This document shows, one piece after another, positions 24,800 to 33,656 of a stretch of DNA of 64,000 nt. Origin of the DNA: CAVTPD01 sp963736575 (GTDB taxonomy: Bacteria; Bacteroidota; Bacteroidia; Cytophagales; JAAEPT01). The notes under the pieces are model-generated. The model was given only the letters and a program-made list of their open reading frames with translations. It made no database searches and was not told the DNA's origin. Made by a program: the position numbers and the translations under genes. The stretch spans positions 434,001 to 498,000 of the forward strand of contig CAVTPD010000001.1 in assembly GCA_963736575.1 (NCBI GenBank). Direction: 5' to 3'. The stretch's first letter is position 1. Each line of letters begins with the position of its first letter.

Positions 24800-26755
24800 G
24801 TGAATAAACTAAGCATTATTATTGTTAATTATAATGTCTGCTATTTTTTAGAGCAGGTGCTTAAATCTATATACAATTCTAAAATCAATTTTAAGCTGGA
24901 AGTTTGGGTAGTAGATAATAATTCTATTGACCATTCGGTACAGATGGTAGAAGAGAAATTTCCCAACGTTAACTTAATTGTAAACAAGAAAAACGTAGGG
25001 TTTTCAAAAGCCAACAACCAGGGCGTAAAATGTTCTAATGCCGAATATGTTTTATTGCTGAATCCGGACACCGTTTTAGAAGAAGATACCCTTCAGAAGT
25101 GTTTAGATTATATGGAGTCTAATCCTAAAGCAGGAGCGTTAGGGGTTAAAATGTTAGACGGTAGGGGTGTTTTTCTTCCCGAATCTAAACGAAGTTTGCC
25201 AACACCTTGGGTAGCCTTTTACAAAATATTTGGTTTATCTAAGCTCTTTCCTAAATCTAAAAAATTTGGTAGCTACCATTTAAAATATTTAGACGAAAAC
25301 GAAATACATGAAGTAGAAGTTTTAGCAGGAGCGTTTATGTTCATTAGAAAAGAACTTTATGAACGCGTAAACGGCTTAGACGAAGACTACTTTATGTATG
25401 GGGAAGATATTGATCTATCCTACAAGATTATAAAAGAGGGCTATAAAAACATCTATTTCCCTAAAACCAATATCATTCATTATAAAGGAGAAAGTACTAA
25501 GAAAACATCTGTTCGCTACGTATACGTCTTTTATAAAGCCATGATAATTTTTGCCCAGAAACACTTTACTAAGCGAAAAGCAGCGGTATTATCGGTGTTA
25601 ATCTATTTGGCAATCTTTGCAAAAGCCTCTTTAGAAGTAATTAAAAATATTTTCAGAACTTCTGCTTTAAGCATGGCCGATGGTGTTCTAATTACAGGTT
25701 CATTAGCTCTTTTTTCTAAAGTCTGGGAAAATTCCTACAAACTAGACCTTACTAATAAGTTTCCGCTAGAGTATTATTTATATGTTATTCCTGCTTATGC
25801 AACTATATGGATACTGAGCAACTTCTTAAGCGGTGGCAACGATAGACCCTACAATGTTTTTAAATTGCTTAGAGGCGTAATTCTAGGAACCCTTATTATA
25901 TCAGCAGGTTCTAATTTCTTTGATCATTTTAGATACTCTAAAGCAACTATTTTGATTGGTGGAACAATTTCATTTTTGGTTTTTCTGTTCAATAGATTAT
26001 TTACCCATTATTTAGAATATAAAAACTTAGAACTAGATAAAGAGACCTCTAAAAATGTAGCGCTAGTTGGCGATTCTAGTGAAGTTACAAGGGTACACAG
26101 TATCATTAAAAAGGTAAGTCAGAAACTAAATGTATTGGGTTTTATTTCTGTACATCGTAAACATTCAGAAATAGATTTACCCTATCTAGGTTCCATTGAG
26201 CAAATGCAAGAAACCTTAGAGTTAAACCCTATTGACGAGTTGATCTTTTGTTCTAAAGATATTTCCTATGGTGATATTATTGAAATTATGACCAAAAGGG
26301 GAGAAGTAGTAGATTTTAAAATTGTCCCTCAGGAAAGTGATTACATAATTGGTAGTAATTCTAAAGATCACCCGGGTGATTATTACGCCTTAGAAGTAAA
26401 ATTTAACCTGAACGAAAAAGACTATCGTAGAAATAAACGATTACTAGATATTCTACTTTCGGTGGTTTTATTGGCGTTGTGCCCAATTTTAGTATTTATA
26501 AACAAACGCCCATTGCACTACCTTAAAAACAGCTTGTCGGTTTTTATAGGACTTAAAACATGGGTAGGGTTTACTACGGCAGATATAAAACTACCTAAAC
26601 TTAAAAAAGGAGTTTTAACCACTACCTGCGGATTAAAACGTTTTATTGAAGACCGCACATTTATTCAGAGCAAGGATTTTAGCTATGCAAAGAATTACTC
26701 TTACTGGGATGACATAAAGATCGTTTACAAAAGCTTAAGTAATTTAGGTAGGTGA
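24800..26755 (+). CDS. GT2 glycosyltransferase fused to a membrane and sugar-transferase-like C-terminal region
   Basis: 651 residues from GTG 24800. An in-frame extension to 24755 lies inside recR and carries an unlikely leader, and the GT2 strand SIIIVNYNV starts right after the GTG. Residues 1-230 are a family 2 glycosyltransferase with LLNPDT as the nucleotide/metal motif and YGEDIDLSYK near the end. Then come about four membrane helices, a Rossmann-like segment (NVALVGDSSEVTRVHSI) and a C-terminus recalling the polyprenyl-phosphate hexose-1-phosphate transferase domain (KRLLDILLSVVLLALCP; YWDDIKIVYKSL). That last domain looks shortened, so transferase activity is doubtful. The stop overlaps the PPTase start. 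Confidence 0.82.
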   Translation: MNKLSIIIVNYNVCYFLEQVLKSIYNSKINFKLEVWVVDNNSIDHSVQMVEEKFPNVNLIVNKKNVGFSKANNQGVKCSNAEYVLLLNPDTVLEEDTLQKCLDYMESNPKAGALGVKMLDGRGVFLPESKRSLPTPWVAFYKIFGLSKLFPKSKKFGSYHLKYLDENEIHEVEVLAGAFMFIRKELYERVNGLDEDYFMYGEDIDLSYKIIKEGYKNIYFPKTNIIHYKGESTKKTSVRYVYVFYKAMIIFAQKHFTKRKAAVLSVLIYLAIFAKASLEVIKNIFRTSALSMADGVLITGSLALFSKVWENSYKLDLTNKFPLEYYLYVIPAYATIWILSNFLSGGNDRPYNVFKLLRGVILGTLIISAGSNFFDHFRYSKATILIGGTISFLVFLFNRLFTHYLEYKNLELDKETSKNVALVGDSSEVTRVHSIIKKVSQKLNVLGFISVHRKHSEIDLPYLGSIEQMQETLELNPIDELIFCSKDISYGDIIEIMTKRGEVVDFKIVPQESDYIIGSNSKDHPGDYYALEVKFNLNEKDYRRNKRLLDILLSVVLLALCPILVFINKRPLHYLKNSLSVFIGLKTWVGFTTADIKLPKLKKGVLTTTCGLKRFIEDRTFIQSKDFSYAKNYSYWDDIKIVYKSLSNLGR

Positions 26756-27381
26756 GCTATACATTGTATTACCATAAATATTCACCTGATTTTTTTCAGT
26801 TTGAAAACGATATTGACCTCCGCTTTTTTCAAACCTTTCTATGCGAAAGAGATTACAACAAGTTCCTTTCTTTGAAAGATGAAGTTTATAAGACGGAATT
26901 TCTTTTAATCCGACTTCTTTTAGCCGATATTTTAAAAGTCCATAAAAGTTCTATTAAGGTTTCGGATTTAAGTTATACGGAAAAAGGAAAACCGTATTTC
27001 GAAAACCATCATGGATTTCGATTTTCGTTTGCCCATACCAATGGGGTAGTTTCTATTATTTTTGCAAATGATGAAGTAGGCTTAGATGTTGAGTGTCGCC
27101 AACAGAAAGTAAGAGAACTATCTTCTTTTTTAACACCCTTAGAAGTGAATGAAATTGCTAAAAGTAATGATCATTTTTGGGATATCTGGACAAAGAAAGA
27201 ATCGGCCGTAAAGTTGGAAGGAAGTACTTTAGCCAGATTCAGAAGGTATTGCACCATTGAAAATCCGTCAGGGTATTTTTATTCAACGGTAGATGTAGAC
27301 AATTGGAAATTCTGTGTTTCTTCTAAAAATAGAATTCAAAAAATAGAAATTGTAGAAGTAAAAAAAATCCCGCTCTTGTAA
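26752..27381 (+). CDS. 4'-phosphopantetheinyl transferase superfamily protein (Sfp-like)
   Basis: 209 residues. Transfers the phosphopantetheine arm from CoA to carrier-protein serines. Motifs: SFAHT (92-96), GLDVE (110-114, metal ligands Asp112 and Glu114) and WTKKESAVK (146-154, Glu150). The start is GTG at 26752, overlapping the glycosyltransferase stop by 4 bp. The acpP gene at 56.6 kb is a likely substrate, but a small AcpS could exist elsewhere. Confidence 0.9.
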   Translation: MSYTLYYHKYSPDFFQFENDIDLRFFQTFLCERDYNKFLSLKDEVYKTEFLLIRLLLADILKVHKSSIKVSDLSYTEKGKPYFENHHGFRFSFAHTNGVVSIIFANDEVGLDVECRQQKVRELSSFLTPLEVNEIAKSNDHFWDIWTKKESAVKLEGSTLARFRRYCTIENPSGYFYSTVDVDNWKFCVSSKNRIQKIEIVEVKKIPLL

Positions 27382-27391
27382 AGAACGGGAT
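27367..27391. terminator. Bidirectional terminator between the PPTase gene and accC
   Basis: ATCCCGCTCTT and AAGAACGGGAT form an 11-bp stem with one mismatch and a GTA loop. A run of A precedes it and GGTATTTTT follows, so it can serve both converging genes. It overlaps the last codons of the PPTase gene. Confidence 0.75.
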
Positions 27392-27399
27392 TGGTATTT

Positions 27400-28743
27400 T
27401 TAAAGATCACTCATATCGAAAGTATCCATAAAGGCAGTTGTGAAATCACCTTTTCGGAAGTTTTCATCTTCCAATAATTTTAGGTGAAAAGGAATAGTTG
27501 TTTTAATTCCTTCAATTACAAATTCCTGTAAGGCTCTTTTCATTCTAGTTAATGCTTCTTCTCTGTTAGGAGCTCTTACAATTAACTTAGCTATCATAGA
27601 GTCATAGTTGGCAGGAATTGTATAACCAGCATATACATGCGTATCTACTCTAATACCTTGTCCTCCTGGTAAATGTAAATTCGTTATTTTACCGGGTGAT
27701 GGCATAAAGTTTTTGCTAGGATCTTCCGCATTAATTCTACACTCAATAGCGTGTCTTTTAGGGAAATGATCTTCGCCAGCTAAACGCTCACCAGCAGCAA
27801 CTTTAATTTGTTGCTTAATTAAGTCAATGTCAGTTACTTCTTCCGTAATTGGGTGTTCTACCTGAATACGAGTATTCATTTCCATGAAGTAGAAGTCACC
27901 ATGCTTGTCTACTAAAAATTCAATAGTACCAGCACCTTCGTAATTAATAGCAGAAGCACCTTTCTTAGCCGCTTCACCCATTCTTTTACGAATGTCATCC
28001 GTAATGATAGGAGAAGGAGTTTCTTCAACTAATTTTTGGTGTCTACGTTGTATACTACAATCTCTTTCAGAGAAATGTTCTATATTACCGTAACTATCTG
28101 CAACAATTTGAATTTCTATATGTCTTGGTTCTTCAATGTATTTTTCTAAATACAAGTCTCCATTACCAAAGGCCGCTTCTGCTTCTTGAACGCAAGATTT
28201 CCAAGCTTTTTCAAACTCTTCTTCTTTCCAAATAAGACGCATACCTCTACCGCCGCCACCGGCAGTTGCTTTAATGATAACTGGGTATTTAATTATTTTG
28301 GCCAATTCAATACCTTCTTGCATTTCCTTTAAAATACCTTCAGAACCAGGTATTGTAGGAACGCCGGCTTCTTTCATAGTAGCTTTAGCCGTTGCTTTAT
28401 CACCCATTTTATGGATCATATTAGCGGAAGCACCAATGAATTTAATGTTGTAATCCTCACAAACTTGAGAGAATTCAGCATTTTCAGATAAGAAACCATA
28501 CCCAGGATGTATACCGTCTGCATTGGTTATTTCTGCAGCAGCAATAATATTTGGGATGTTTAGATAGGAAAGTTTACTTAATGGTGGGCCAATACAAACC
28601 GCCTCATCAGCAAATTTAACGTGTAAGCTTTCTTTGTCTACTGTTGAGTAAACGGCTACCGTTTTTATGCCTAATTCTTTGCAAGCGCGAATAATACGCA
28701 TCGCAATTTCACCACGATTGGCTATTAATATTTTTTTGAACAC
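27400..28743 (-). CDS. accC: Acetyl-CoA carboxylase, biotin carboxylase subunit
   Basis: 447 residues. Carboxylates the biotin on BCCP using ATP and bicarbonate, the first step of fatty-acid synthesis. It has the N-terminal FKKILIANRGEIAMRIIRA, the ATP-grasp glycine loop AGGGGRGMR, and the active-site stretch FYFMEMNTRIQVEHP. The length fits AccC. It is the last gene of a long minus-strand run (accB is 35 bp upstream). Confidence 0.97.
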   Translation of the reverse strand: MFKKILIANRGEIAMRIIRACKELGIKTVAVYSTVDKESLHVKFADEAVCIGPPLSKLSYLNIPNIIAAAEITNADGIHPGYGFLSENAEFSQVCEDYNIKFIGASANMIHKMGDKATAKATMKEAGVPTIPGSEGILKEMQEGIELAKIIKYPVIIKATAGGGGRGMRLIWKEEEFEKAWKSCVQEAEAAFGNGDLYLEKYIEEPRHIEIQIVADSYGNIEHFSERDCSIQRRHQKLVEETPSPIITDDIRKRMGEAAKKGASAINYEGAGTIEFLVDKHGDFYFMEMNTRIQVEHPITEEVTDIDLIKQQIKVAAGERLAGEDHFPKRHAIECRINAEDPSKNFMPSPGKITNLHLPGGQGIRVDTHVYAGYTIPANYDSMIAKLIVRAPNREEALTRMKRALQEFVIEGIKTTIPFHLKLLEDENFRKGDFTTAFMDTFDMSDL

Positions 28744-28778
28744 GTTTGTTTTCTTTTAGTGAAAAGAAACCTTTATTC

Positions 28779-29261
28779 TTAAGAAGGATCTACTAAGAAT
28801 AACGGCTGATCAAATTCTACTGGTTGTGCGTTTTCTACTAAGATTTCAACAATAGTACCGGAAACTTCCGCTTCAATTTCGTTGAATAATTTCATAGCTT
28901 CAATAACACAAACAGGGTCACCAGTTTGAATCTTGTCGCCAATATTTACAAACATTGGGGATTCTGGATTTGGAGAACGGTAGAATGTACCGATCATTGG
29001 TGATTTAACCGTAAGGAACTTACTCTTTTCATTGACAACCGGTGCGGCAGCAGCAGCAGGTGCTTCCGAAGGAGCAGGGGCAGCCATTATTTGCGCAGGT
29101 GCAGCTTGCGGAGCAATAGTTTGTTGAACATAAGAAGGTTCTCCAGGAGTAACACTCTTCTTAATGTTTAATTTAATTTCTTCGGTTTCTATATTAACCT
29201 CTTTCAAGTCCTTTCTTCTTGAAATGAAGTCCATTAATTTAATAACGTCTTGTACTTTCAT
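28779..29261 (-). CDS. accB: Biotin carboxyl carrier protein of acetyl-CoA carboxylase
   Basis: 160 residues. The N-terminal helical region is joined by an Ala/Pro-rich linker (about 45-78) to the biotinyl domain. The biotin attachment site is EAMKLFNEIEA with Lys124, and the family thumb region (SPMIGTFYRSPNPE) is present. It acts with AccC and with AccA/AccD encoded outside the window. It lies between efp and accC. Confidence 0.97.
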   Translation of the reverse strand: MKVQDVIKLMDFISRRKDLKEVNIETEEIKLNIKKSVTPGEPSYVQQTIAPQAAPAQIMAAPAPSEAPAAAAAPVVNEKSKFLTVKSPMIGTFYRSPNPESPMFVNIGDKIQTGDPVCVIEAMKLFNEIEAEVSGTIVEILVENAQPVEFDQPLFLVDPS

Positions 29262-29270
29262 AATCTTTAA

Positions 29271-29834
29271 TTATTTAACTCTTTCGTGGTATGTACTTGT
29301 ACGTGTATCTACACGAATGAGCTCATCGTTGTCAATAAATAGTGGAACCTGAATTTCTGCACCAGTTTCTAGTGTTGCTGGTTTAGATGCGTTAGTTGCA
29401 GTATCTCCTTTTATTCCTGGTTCGGTATACGTAACTACCAGTTCAACAAAGGGAGGAAGTTCACAACTAAGTGCTCTTTCTTCTTCAGCGTGGAACAAAA
29501 TAGTAACGCTTTGACCATCTTTCAAAAATTTAGGAGCATTTATTAGCTTTTCATCTAAGGAAAATTGATCAAAATCTTCCGTATTCATGAAATGGTACCC
29601 CATATCATCTTTGTAAAGGAATTGATGCGGTCTAGATTCAATACGGGCAGTATTAACTTTTACACCTGAATTAAAAGTGTTGTCTATAACCTTACCTGTA
29701 TTTAAGCTTTTAAGCTTAGTTCTAACGAATGCAGGCCCTTTACCCGGCTTTACATGTTGAAATTCTATGATTTGATACAAACCATTGTTGAATTCAATGC
29801 ATAATCCGTTTTTAAAATCTGCCGTTGAAGCCAT
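29271..29834 (-). CDS. efp: Translation elongation factor P
   Basis: 187 residues; three beta-barrel domains. It relieves ribosome stalling at polyproline. The modified-lysine loop is PGKG (30-33) with Lys32, so lysylation or another modification at this position is possible. The C-terminal VDTRTSTYHERVK region is typical. accB follows 9 bp downstream; fabH is 33 bp upstream. Confidence 0.97.
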   Translation of the reverse strand: MASTADFKNGLCIEFNNGLYQIIEFQHVKPGKGPAFVRTKLKSLNTGKVIDNTFNSGVKVNTARIESRPHQFLYKDDMGYHFMNTEDFDQFSLDEKLINAPKFLKDGQSVTILFHAEEERALSCELPPFVELVVTYTEPGIKGDTATNASKPATLETGAEIQVPLFIDNDELIRVDTRTSTYHERVK

Positions 29835-29867
29835 AATTATAAACTTATTATTTACCGTTGATGAGTT

Positions 29868-30863
29868 TTATTTAGGGTCGTATGCCCATTTAATGTACAT
29901 AGATCCCCAAGTGAAACCTCCTCCAAAAGCTGCAAGAACTAACTTGTCACCTTTCTTAAGTTGTTTCTCATAATCCCATAAACATAATGGAATTGTTGCA
30001 GCAGTAGTATTACCGTATTTTTCTATGTTCATCATTACTTTTTCTTCCCCAACTCCCATTCTACGAGCAGTAGCATCAATAATTCTTTTATTGGCTTGAT
30101 GCGGTACTAAAAAGCGAATATCGTCTCCAGTTAGTTGGTTTCTTTCAAGAATTTCTGCCGAAACGTCTGCCATATTAGTAACGGCAAACTTAAATACAGT
30201 AGATCCTTCTTGATATAAGTAATGTTCTTTGTTGGTTACAGTTTCAACAGAGGCTGGTCTACGGCTACCACCTGCTTTTTGGTGTAAGTAAGGATACCCA
30301 GCACCATCAGATTTTAGAATACTGTCTTGTATACCTAATCCGTCTTCAGTAGGCTCTAATAAAGCTGCTCCAGCACCGTCTCCAAATAGGATACAAGTTG
30401 TTCTGTCTTCGTAGTTTGTGATAGATGACATTTTATCTGCACCTACTACAACTACTTTTTTATACTTTCCGGTTTCTATAAATTTTGCCGCTGTATCTAG
30501 GGCAAAAAGAAAGCCCGAACATGCCGCGCTTAAATCGTAACCAAAAGCATTTTTTGCCCCTACCATGTCGGCTACTAAATTAGCCGTTGATGGAAAAGTA
30601 AAATCCGGTGTAATAGTAGCTACAATAATGAGCTCTACGTCCATCGGATCTGTATTTGTTTTTTCTAATAAGCTTCTTACTGCTTTCTCAGCTAAATGTG
30701 AGGTGCCTTTATCTTCACCTTTTAGAATTCTTCTTTCTTTAATACCTGTTCTGGATAAAATCCATTCGTCGTTGGTATCAACAATATCTTCAAGTAGTTT
30801 ATTCGTAAGAATATAATCCGGAACATATCCTGCAATTCCGGTTATAGCAGCAGTAATCGACAT
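29868..30863 (-). CDS. fabH: 3-oxoacyl-[ACP] synthase III
   Basis: 331 residues. Condenses acetyl-CoA with malonyl-ACP to start fatty-acid chains. The catalytic triad is Cys115 (SAACSGFLFA), His255 (VPHQANKRI) and Asn285 (KYGNTTAAT). The N-terminus TAAITGIAGYVPD and DDEWILSRTGIKERR-type region (NDEWILSRTG) are standard. It lies between plsX (15 bp upstream) and efp. Confidence 0.97.
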   Translation of the reverse strand: MSITAAITGIAGYVPDYILTNKLLEDIVDTNDEWILSRTGIKERRILKGEDKGTSHLAEKAVRSLLEKTNTDPMDVELIIVATITPDFTFPSTANLVADMVGAKNAFGYDLSAACSGFLFALDTAAKFIETGKYKKVVVVGADKMSSITNYEDRTTCILFGDGAGAALLEPTEDGLGIQDSILKSDGAGYPYLHQKAGGSRRPASVETVTNKEHYLYQEGSTVFKFAVTNMADVSAEILERNQLTGDDIRFLVPHQANKRIIDATARRMGVGEEKVMMNIEKYGNTTAATIPLCLWDYEKQLKKGDKLVLAAFGGGFTWGSMYIKWAYDPK

Positions 30864-30878
30864 AGTATAGTTTTCTCT

Positions 30879-31829
30879 CTATTTGTAAAAGTCTTTTATC
30901 TTATCGGATACACCAGACTTCGCAGTTTGTAGGGCTAAATTAAGCATATTTTTAATAGCTTTCGGATTTGATTTTCCGTGCCCTATAATTACGTTGCCGT
31001 TGATACCAAGTATTGGACTTCCACCTACAGATGCATAATCAAACATTTTAACAAAAGGGTCTTCAGGGTCAACAGACTTACGTTCAGTAAGTATCTCATA
31101 AATAGACTCGCCTAATTTAAGAACTACATTACCGGTAAATCCATCACAAATAACCACGTCTACTTTGTCTGTAAAAACATCTCCACCTTCAATGTTACCT
31201 ATGAAATTAATGTTTTTATTCAGTTTTAATAACTGATAAGCAGCTTGAGTTAATAGTGTTCCTTTAGATTCTTCCTCACCCAAGTTCAGTAAACCAACTC
31301 TTGGATTTTTAATACCAAATACGTTTTCGTAATAGATAGAACCAATGTCTGCAAATTGCCCAAGCACATCTGCTTTGCAATCTGCATTAGCACCAACATC
31401 CAAGGCAATACCGTATCTTCCGTTTGTTTTCGGAAAGAACCCAGCAATTCCAGGACGAATTACGCCTTCAACAGCTTTAACTGTAAACATGGCTCCTACT
31501 AACATAGCGCCAGTATTTCCTGCACTGCAAAAAACATCTGCCTTTTTAGCTTTTAGTAAGCCATAGCCTAACGCTATACTTGAATTTGGTTTTTGAGAAA
31601 AAGCTTTGGTAGGGTGTTCACCCATTTCCACTACTTCGTCTGCATGTATAACAGTAAAGGTTCCCTCAGGAACCTTTAATCGTTCTAATTCTTGGTTGAT
31701 TTCACTTTCACGGCCAATTAAGATCAAGTTTGCCTGGTCTTTCAGGAATTCTTGCTTAGCCAGAAATGCACCCTCTATTATAGCAGAAGGAGCGAAATCA
31801 CCGCCCATAGCATCTAAAGCAATGTTCAT
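30879..31829 (-). CDS. plsX: Phosphate acyltransferase PlsX
   Basis: 316 residues. Converts acyl-ACP to acyl-phosphate for phospholipid synthesis. It begins with the family signature IALDAMGGDFAP and contains EMGEHPTKAFSQKPNSS and DVVICDGFTGNVVLK. The arrangement rpmF-plsX-fabH is the classical bacterial order. It starts 10 bp after rpmF. Confidence 0.97.
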   Translation of the reverse strand: MNIALDAMGGDFAPSAIIEGAFLAKQEFLKDQANLILIGRESEINQELERLKVPEGTFTVIHADEVVEMGEHPTKAFSQKPNSSIALGYGLLKAKKADVFCSAGNTGAMLVGAMFTVKAVEGVIRPGIAGFFPKTNGRYGIALDVGANADCKADVLGQFADIGSIYYENVFGIKNPRVGLLNLGEEESKGTLLTQAAYQLLKLNKNINFIGNIEGGDVFTDKVDVVICDGFTGNVVLKLGESIYEILTERKSVDPEDPFVKMFDYASVGGSPILGINGNVIIGHGKSNPKAIKNMLNLALQTAKSGVSDKIKDFYK

Positions 31830-31839
31830 AAATGTGCTA

Positions 31840-32031
31840 TTATTCTACTACTTCTTTCTCTATTACAACTTTTCCTTTGTAATAAAGTTTTCCTTCGTGC
31901 CAGTGAGCTCTGTGAAATAAATGAGGTTCACCTGTTGAAGGGCAGGTAGCAAAATTTATAGGCGTAGCTTTTACATGCGTTCTTCTCTTGTCTCTACGGG
32001 TTTTGGACGTTTTACGTTTAGGATGCGCCAT
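31840..32031 (-). CDS. rpmF: 50S ribosomal protein L32
   Basis: 63 residues; basic N-terminus MAHPKRKTSKTRRDKRRTH is the L32 hallmark, followed by CPSTGEPHLFHRAH. The L32 zinc site is partial here, with only one cysteine visible, as in many zinc-free variants. It lies 6 bp downstream of the DUF177 gene, its usual partner. Confidence 0.96.
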   Translation of the reverse strand: MAHPKRKTSKTRRDKRRTHVKATPINFATCPSTGEPHLFHRAHWHEGKLYYKGKVVIEKEVVE

Positions 32032-32037
32032 TTTATA

Positions 32038-32577
32038 CTAATTGTTTTTCAGGTTCAACAAATCTTTCCAACGAGGGTCTATATCGTCATCATCTTTTTT
32101 ATCATCTTCTGTTTTTTCTTCTTCAGATGAATAGACAAATTCAACGGTTTCCTCATCGTCTTCTTCAGATAACTCGTCTTCGTATTTTGGATGTAATCTT
32201 TTCATAGGAATGGCAACGGCTATCAACTCATATATGAACGGAGCTAAATCCAATTCAATTTGTCCTTGCGGAATGTTGATTAAGTCTTCGCTTAATTCCT
32301 CATAGCTGTCTGCATAGCGGAAGATAATCTTATCCGTCTTGTTGATGGGATAGTCAAACTCTTCTAAAGAACGGTCACATGTTAATTCAACAGTACCCTT
32401 TATTATAAAGGTACATAGAATAAGACGTTCTTGTATGTCTAAGACAACGGTTACATCTAATTCGCCAGTTTCAACTGGTGAATTTTCAAAATTTTTAAAG
32501 AACGAATTCTCTATTTTGAATTCGAAATTATGTTCCTTGATGCTCAAGGAGGTAAGTCCTATAACGAATTGTTTCAT
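32038..32577 (-). CDS. DUF177 (YceD-like) protein
   Basis: 179 residues. DUF177/YceD proteins are encoded directly upstream of rpmF in most bacteria and have been tied to rRNA or ribosome maturation. Seen here are ILCTFIIKGTVELTCDRSLEEF (with the conserved Cys-Asp-Arg) and an acidic C-terminal region ending DIDPRWKDLLNLKNN, the family's closing motif. Only one of the usual cysteines is visible. Confidence 0.9.
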   Translation of the reverse strand: MKQFVIGLTSLSIKEHNFEFKIENSFFKNFENSPVETGELDVTVVLDIQERLILCTFIIKGTVELTCDRSLEEFDYPINKTDKIIFRYADSYEELSEDLINIPQGQIELDLAPFIYELIAVAIPMKRLHPKYEDELSEEDDEETVEFVYSSEEEKTEDDKKDDDDIDPRWKDLLNLKNN

Positions 32578-32638
32578 AAGAACATTTTCTGATTCAAGTT
32601 CGCAAAATTATTACTTTTCCTGTTTAATGCAAAATAAA

Positions 32639-33652
32639 CTAGCTAAACACTTTGCTATTTTTTCTCTGATTGTAAATATCAATGGCTTTATAGATCGATT
32701 CTAGGAAGGATCCTGGCATTACTTTATTTTTTCCGGCAATGGCATAAGCGGTGCCGTGATCTGGGCAAGTTCTTATTACAGGTAGCCCTGCGGTGTAATT
32801 AATGCCGTTTTCGAAGGCAATTGTCTTAAATGGGATAAGGCCTTGGTCGTGGTACATAGCTAAAACACCATCAAATTTTTGGAACTCATAGTTGCCAAAA
32901 AATCCATCGGCAGAATATGGGCCGTACACTAAAAAATCTTTTTCTTTTAGTGCTTTTATGGCGGGTATTATTATTTCTTTTTCTTCTGAACCTAATAATC
33001 CGTTGTCTCCAGCGTGTGGATTCAGTCCTAAAATAGCCAGTTTAGGTCGCACTATACCGAAGTCTTTGTTTAAAGTCTTCAGCATAATAAGTCCTTTTTT
33101 AATGATTAAATCGGTTGTGATAGCAGAGGATACATCTTTTAAGGGAATGTGCCCCGTAACAACACCTACTTTCACGTCATCTGAGGTTAATAGCATTACA
33201 CTATCATCAACGCCACAAGATTGTGTAATAAACTCGGTATGTCCTGGGAATTTAAAATTTTCGGCTTGTATGTTGTCTTTATTAATAGGGCAAGTAACTA
33301 AAGCGTCTATTTTTTTAGCCACTAAGTCTTCTACGGCTTGCCTTAAAGATAGGAGCGCGTATTTTCCGCCTTCGGGTGTAATGTGGCCAAAGTTTATTTC
33401 TACTTCTTCGTCCCACAGATTAAGCACATTAATTCTATTGGGTTTAACCTCTGAAAGGTTTTTAATCTGATTAAAGTTGAAGTTGTTATTGTTTAATAAT
33501 TTTCTGTAGCGAACAAACATTCTACCGCTACCATAAATTACGGGTGTAAATTTTTCTAATAAACGGGTATCTGGTAAATAGTCCACTAATAACTCGGGGC
33601 CTACACCATTTATGTCTCCAATAGAGAATCCTATTACTGGTAAATCGTTCAT
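32639..33652 (-). CDS. pdxA: 4-hydroxythreonine-4-phosphate dehydrogenase
   Basis: 337 residues. NAD-dependent step of the DXP-dependent pyridoxal phosphate pathway. Signature features are IGFSIGDINGVGPEL at the N-terminus, the metal-binding HTEFI and AMYHDQGLIPFK, and LNPHAGDNGLLGSEE. It is 4 bp downstream of the aminopeptidase gene and 61 bp upstream of DUF177. Confidence 0.95.
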   Translation of the reverse strand: MNDLPVIGFSIGDINGVGPELLVDYLPDTRLLEKFTPVIYGSGRMFVRYRKLLNNNNFNFNQIKNLSEVKPNRINVLNLWDEEVEINFGHITPEGGKYALLSLRQAVEDLVAKKIDALVTCPINKDNIQAENFKFPGHTEFITQSCGVDDSVMLLTSDDVKVGVVTGHIPLKDVSSAITTDLIIKKGLIMLKTLNKDFGIVRPKLAILGLNPHAGDNGLLGSEEKEIIIPAIKALKEKDFLVYGPYSADGFFGNYEFQKFDGVLAMYHDQGLIPFKTIAFENGINYTAGLPVIRTCPDHGTAYAIAGKNKVMPGSFLESIYKAIDIYNQRKNSKVFS

Positions 33653-33656
33653 ACGA

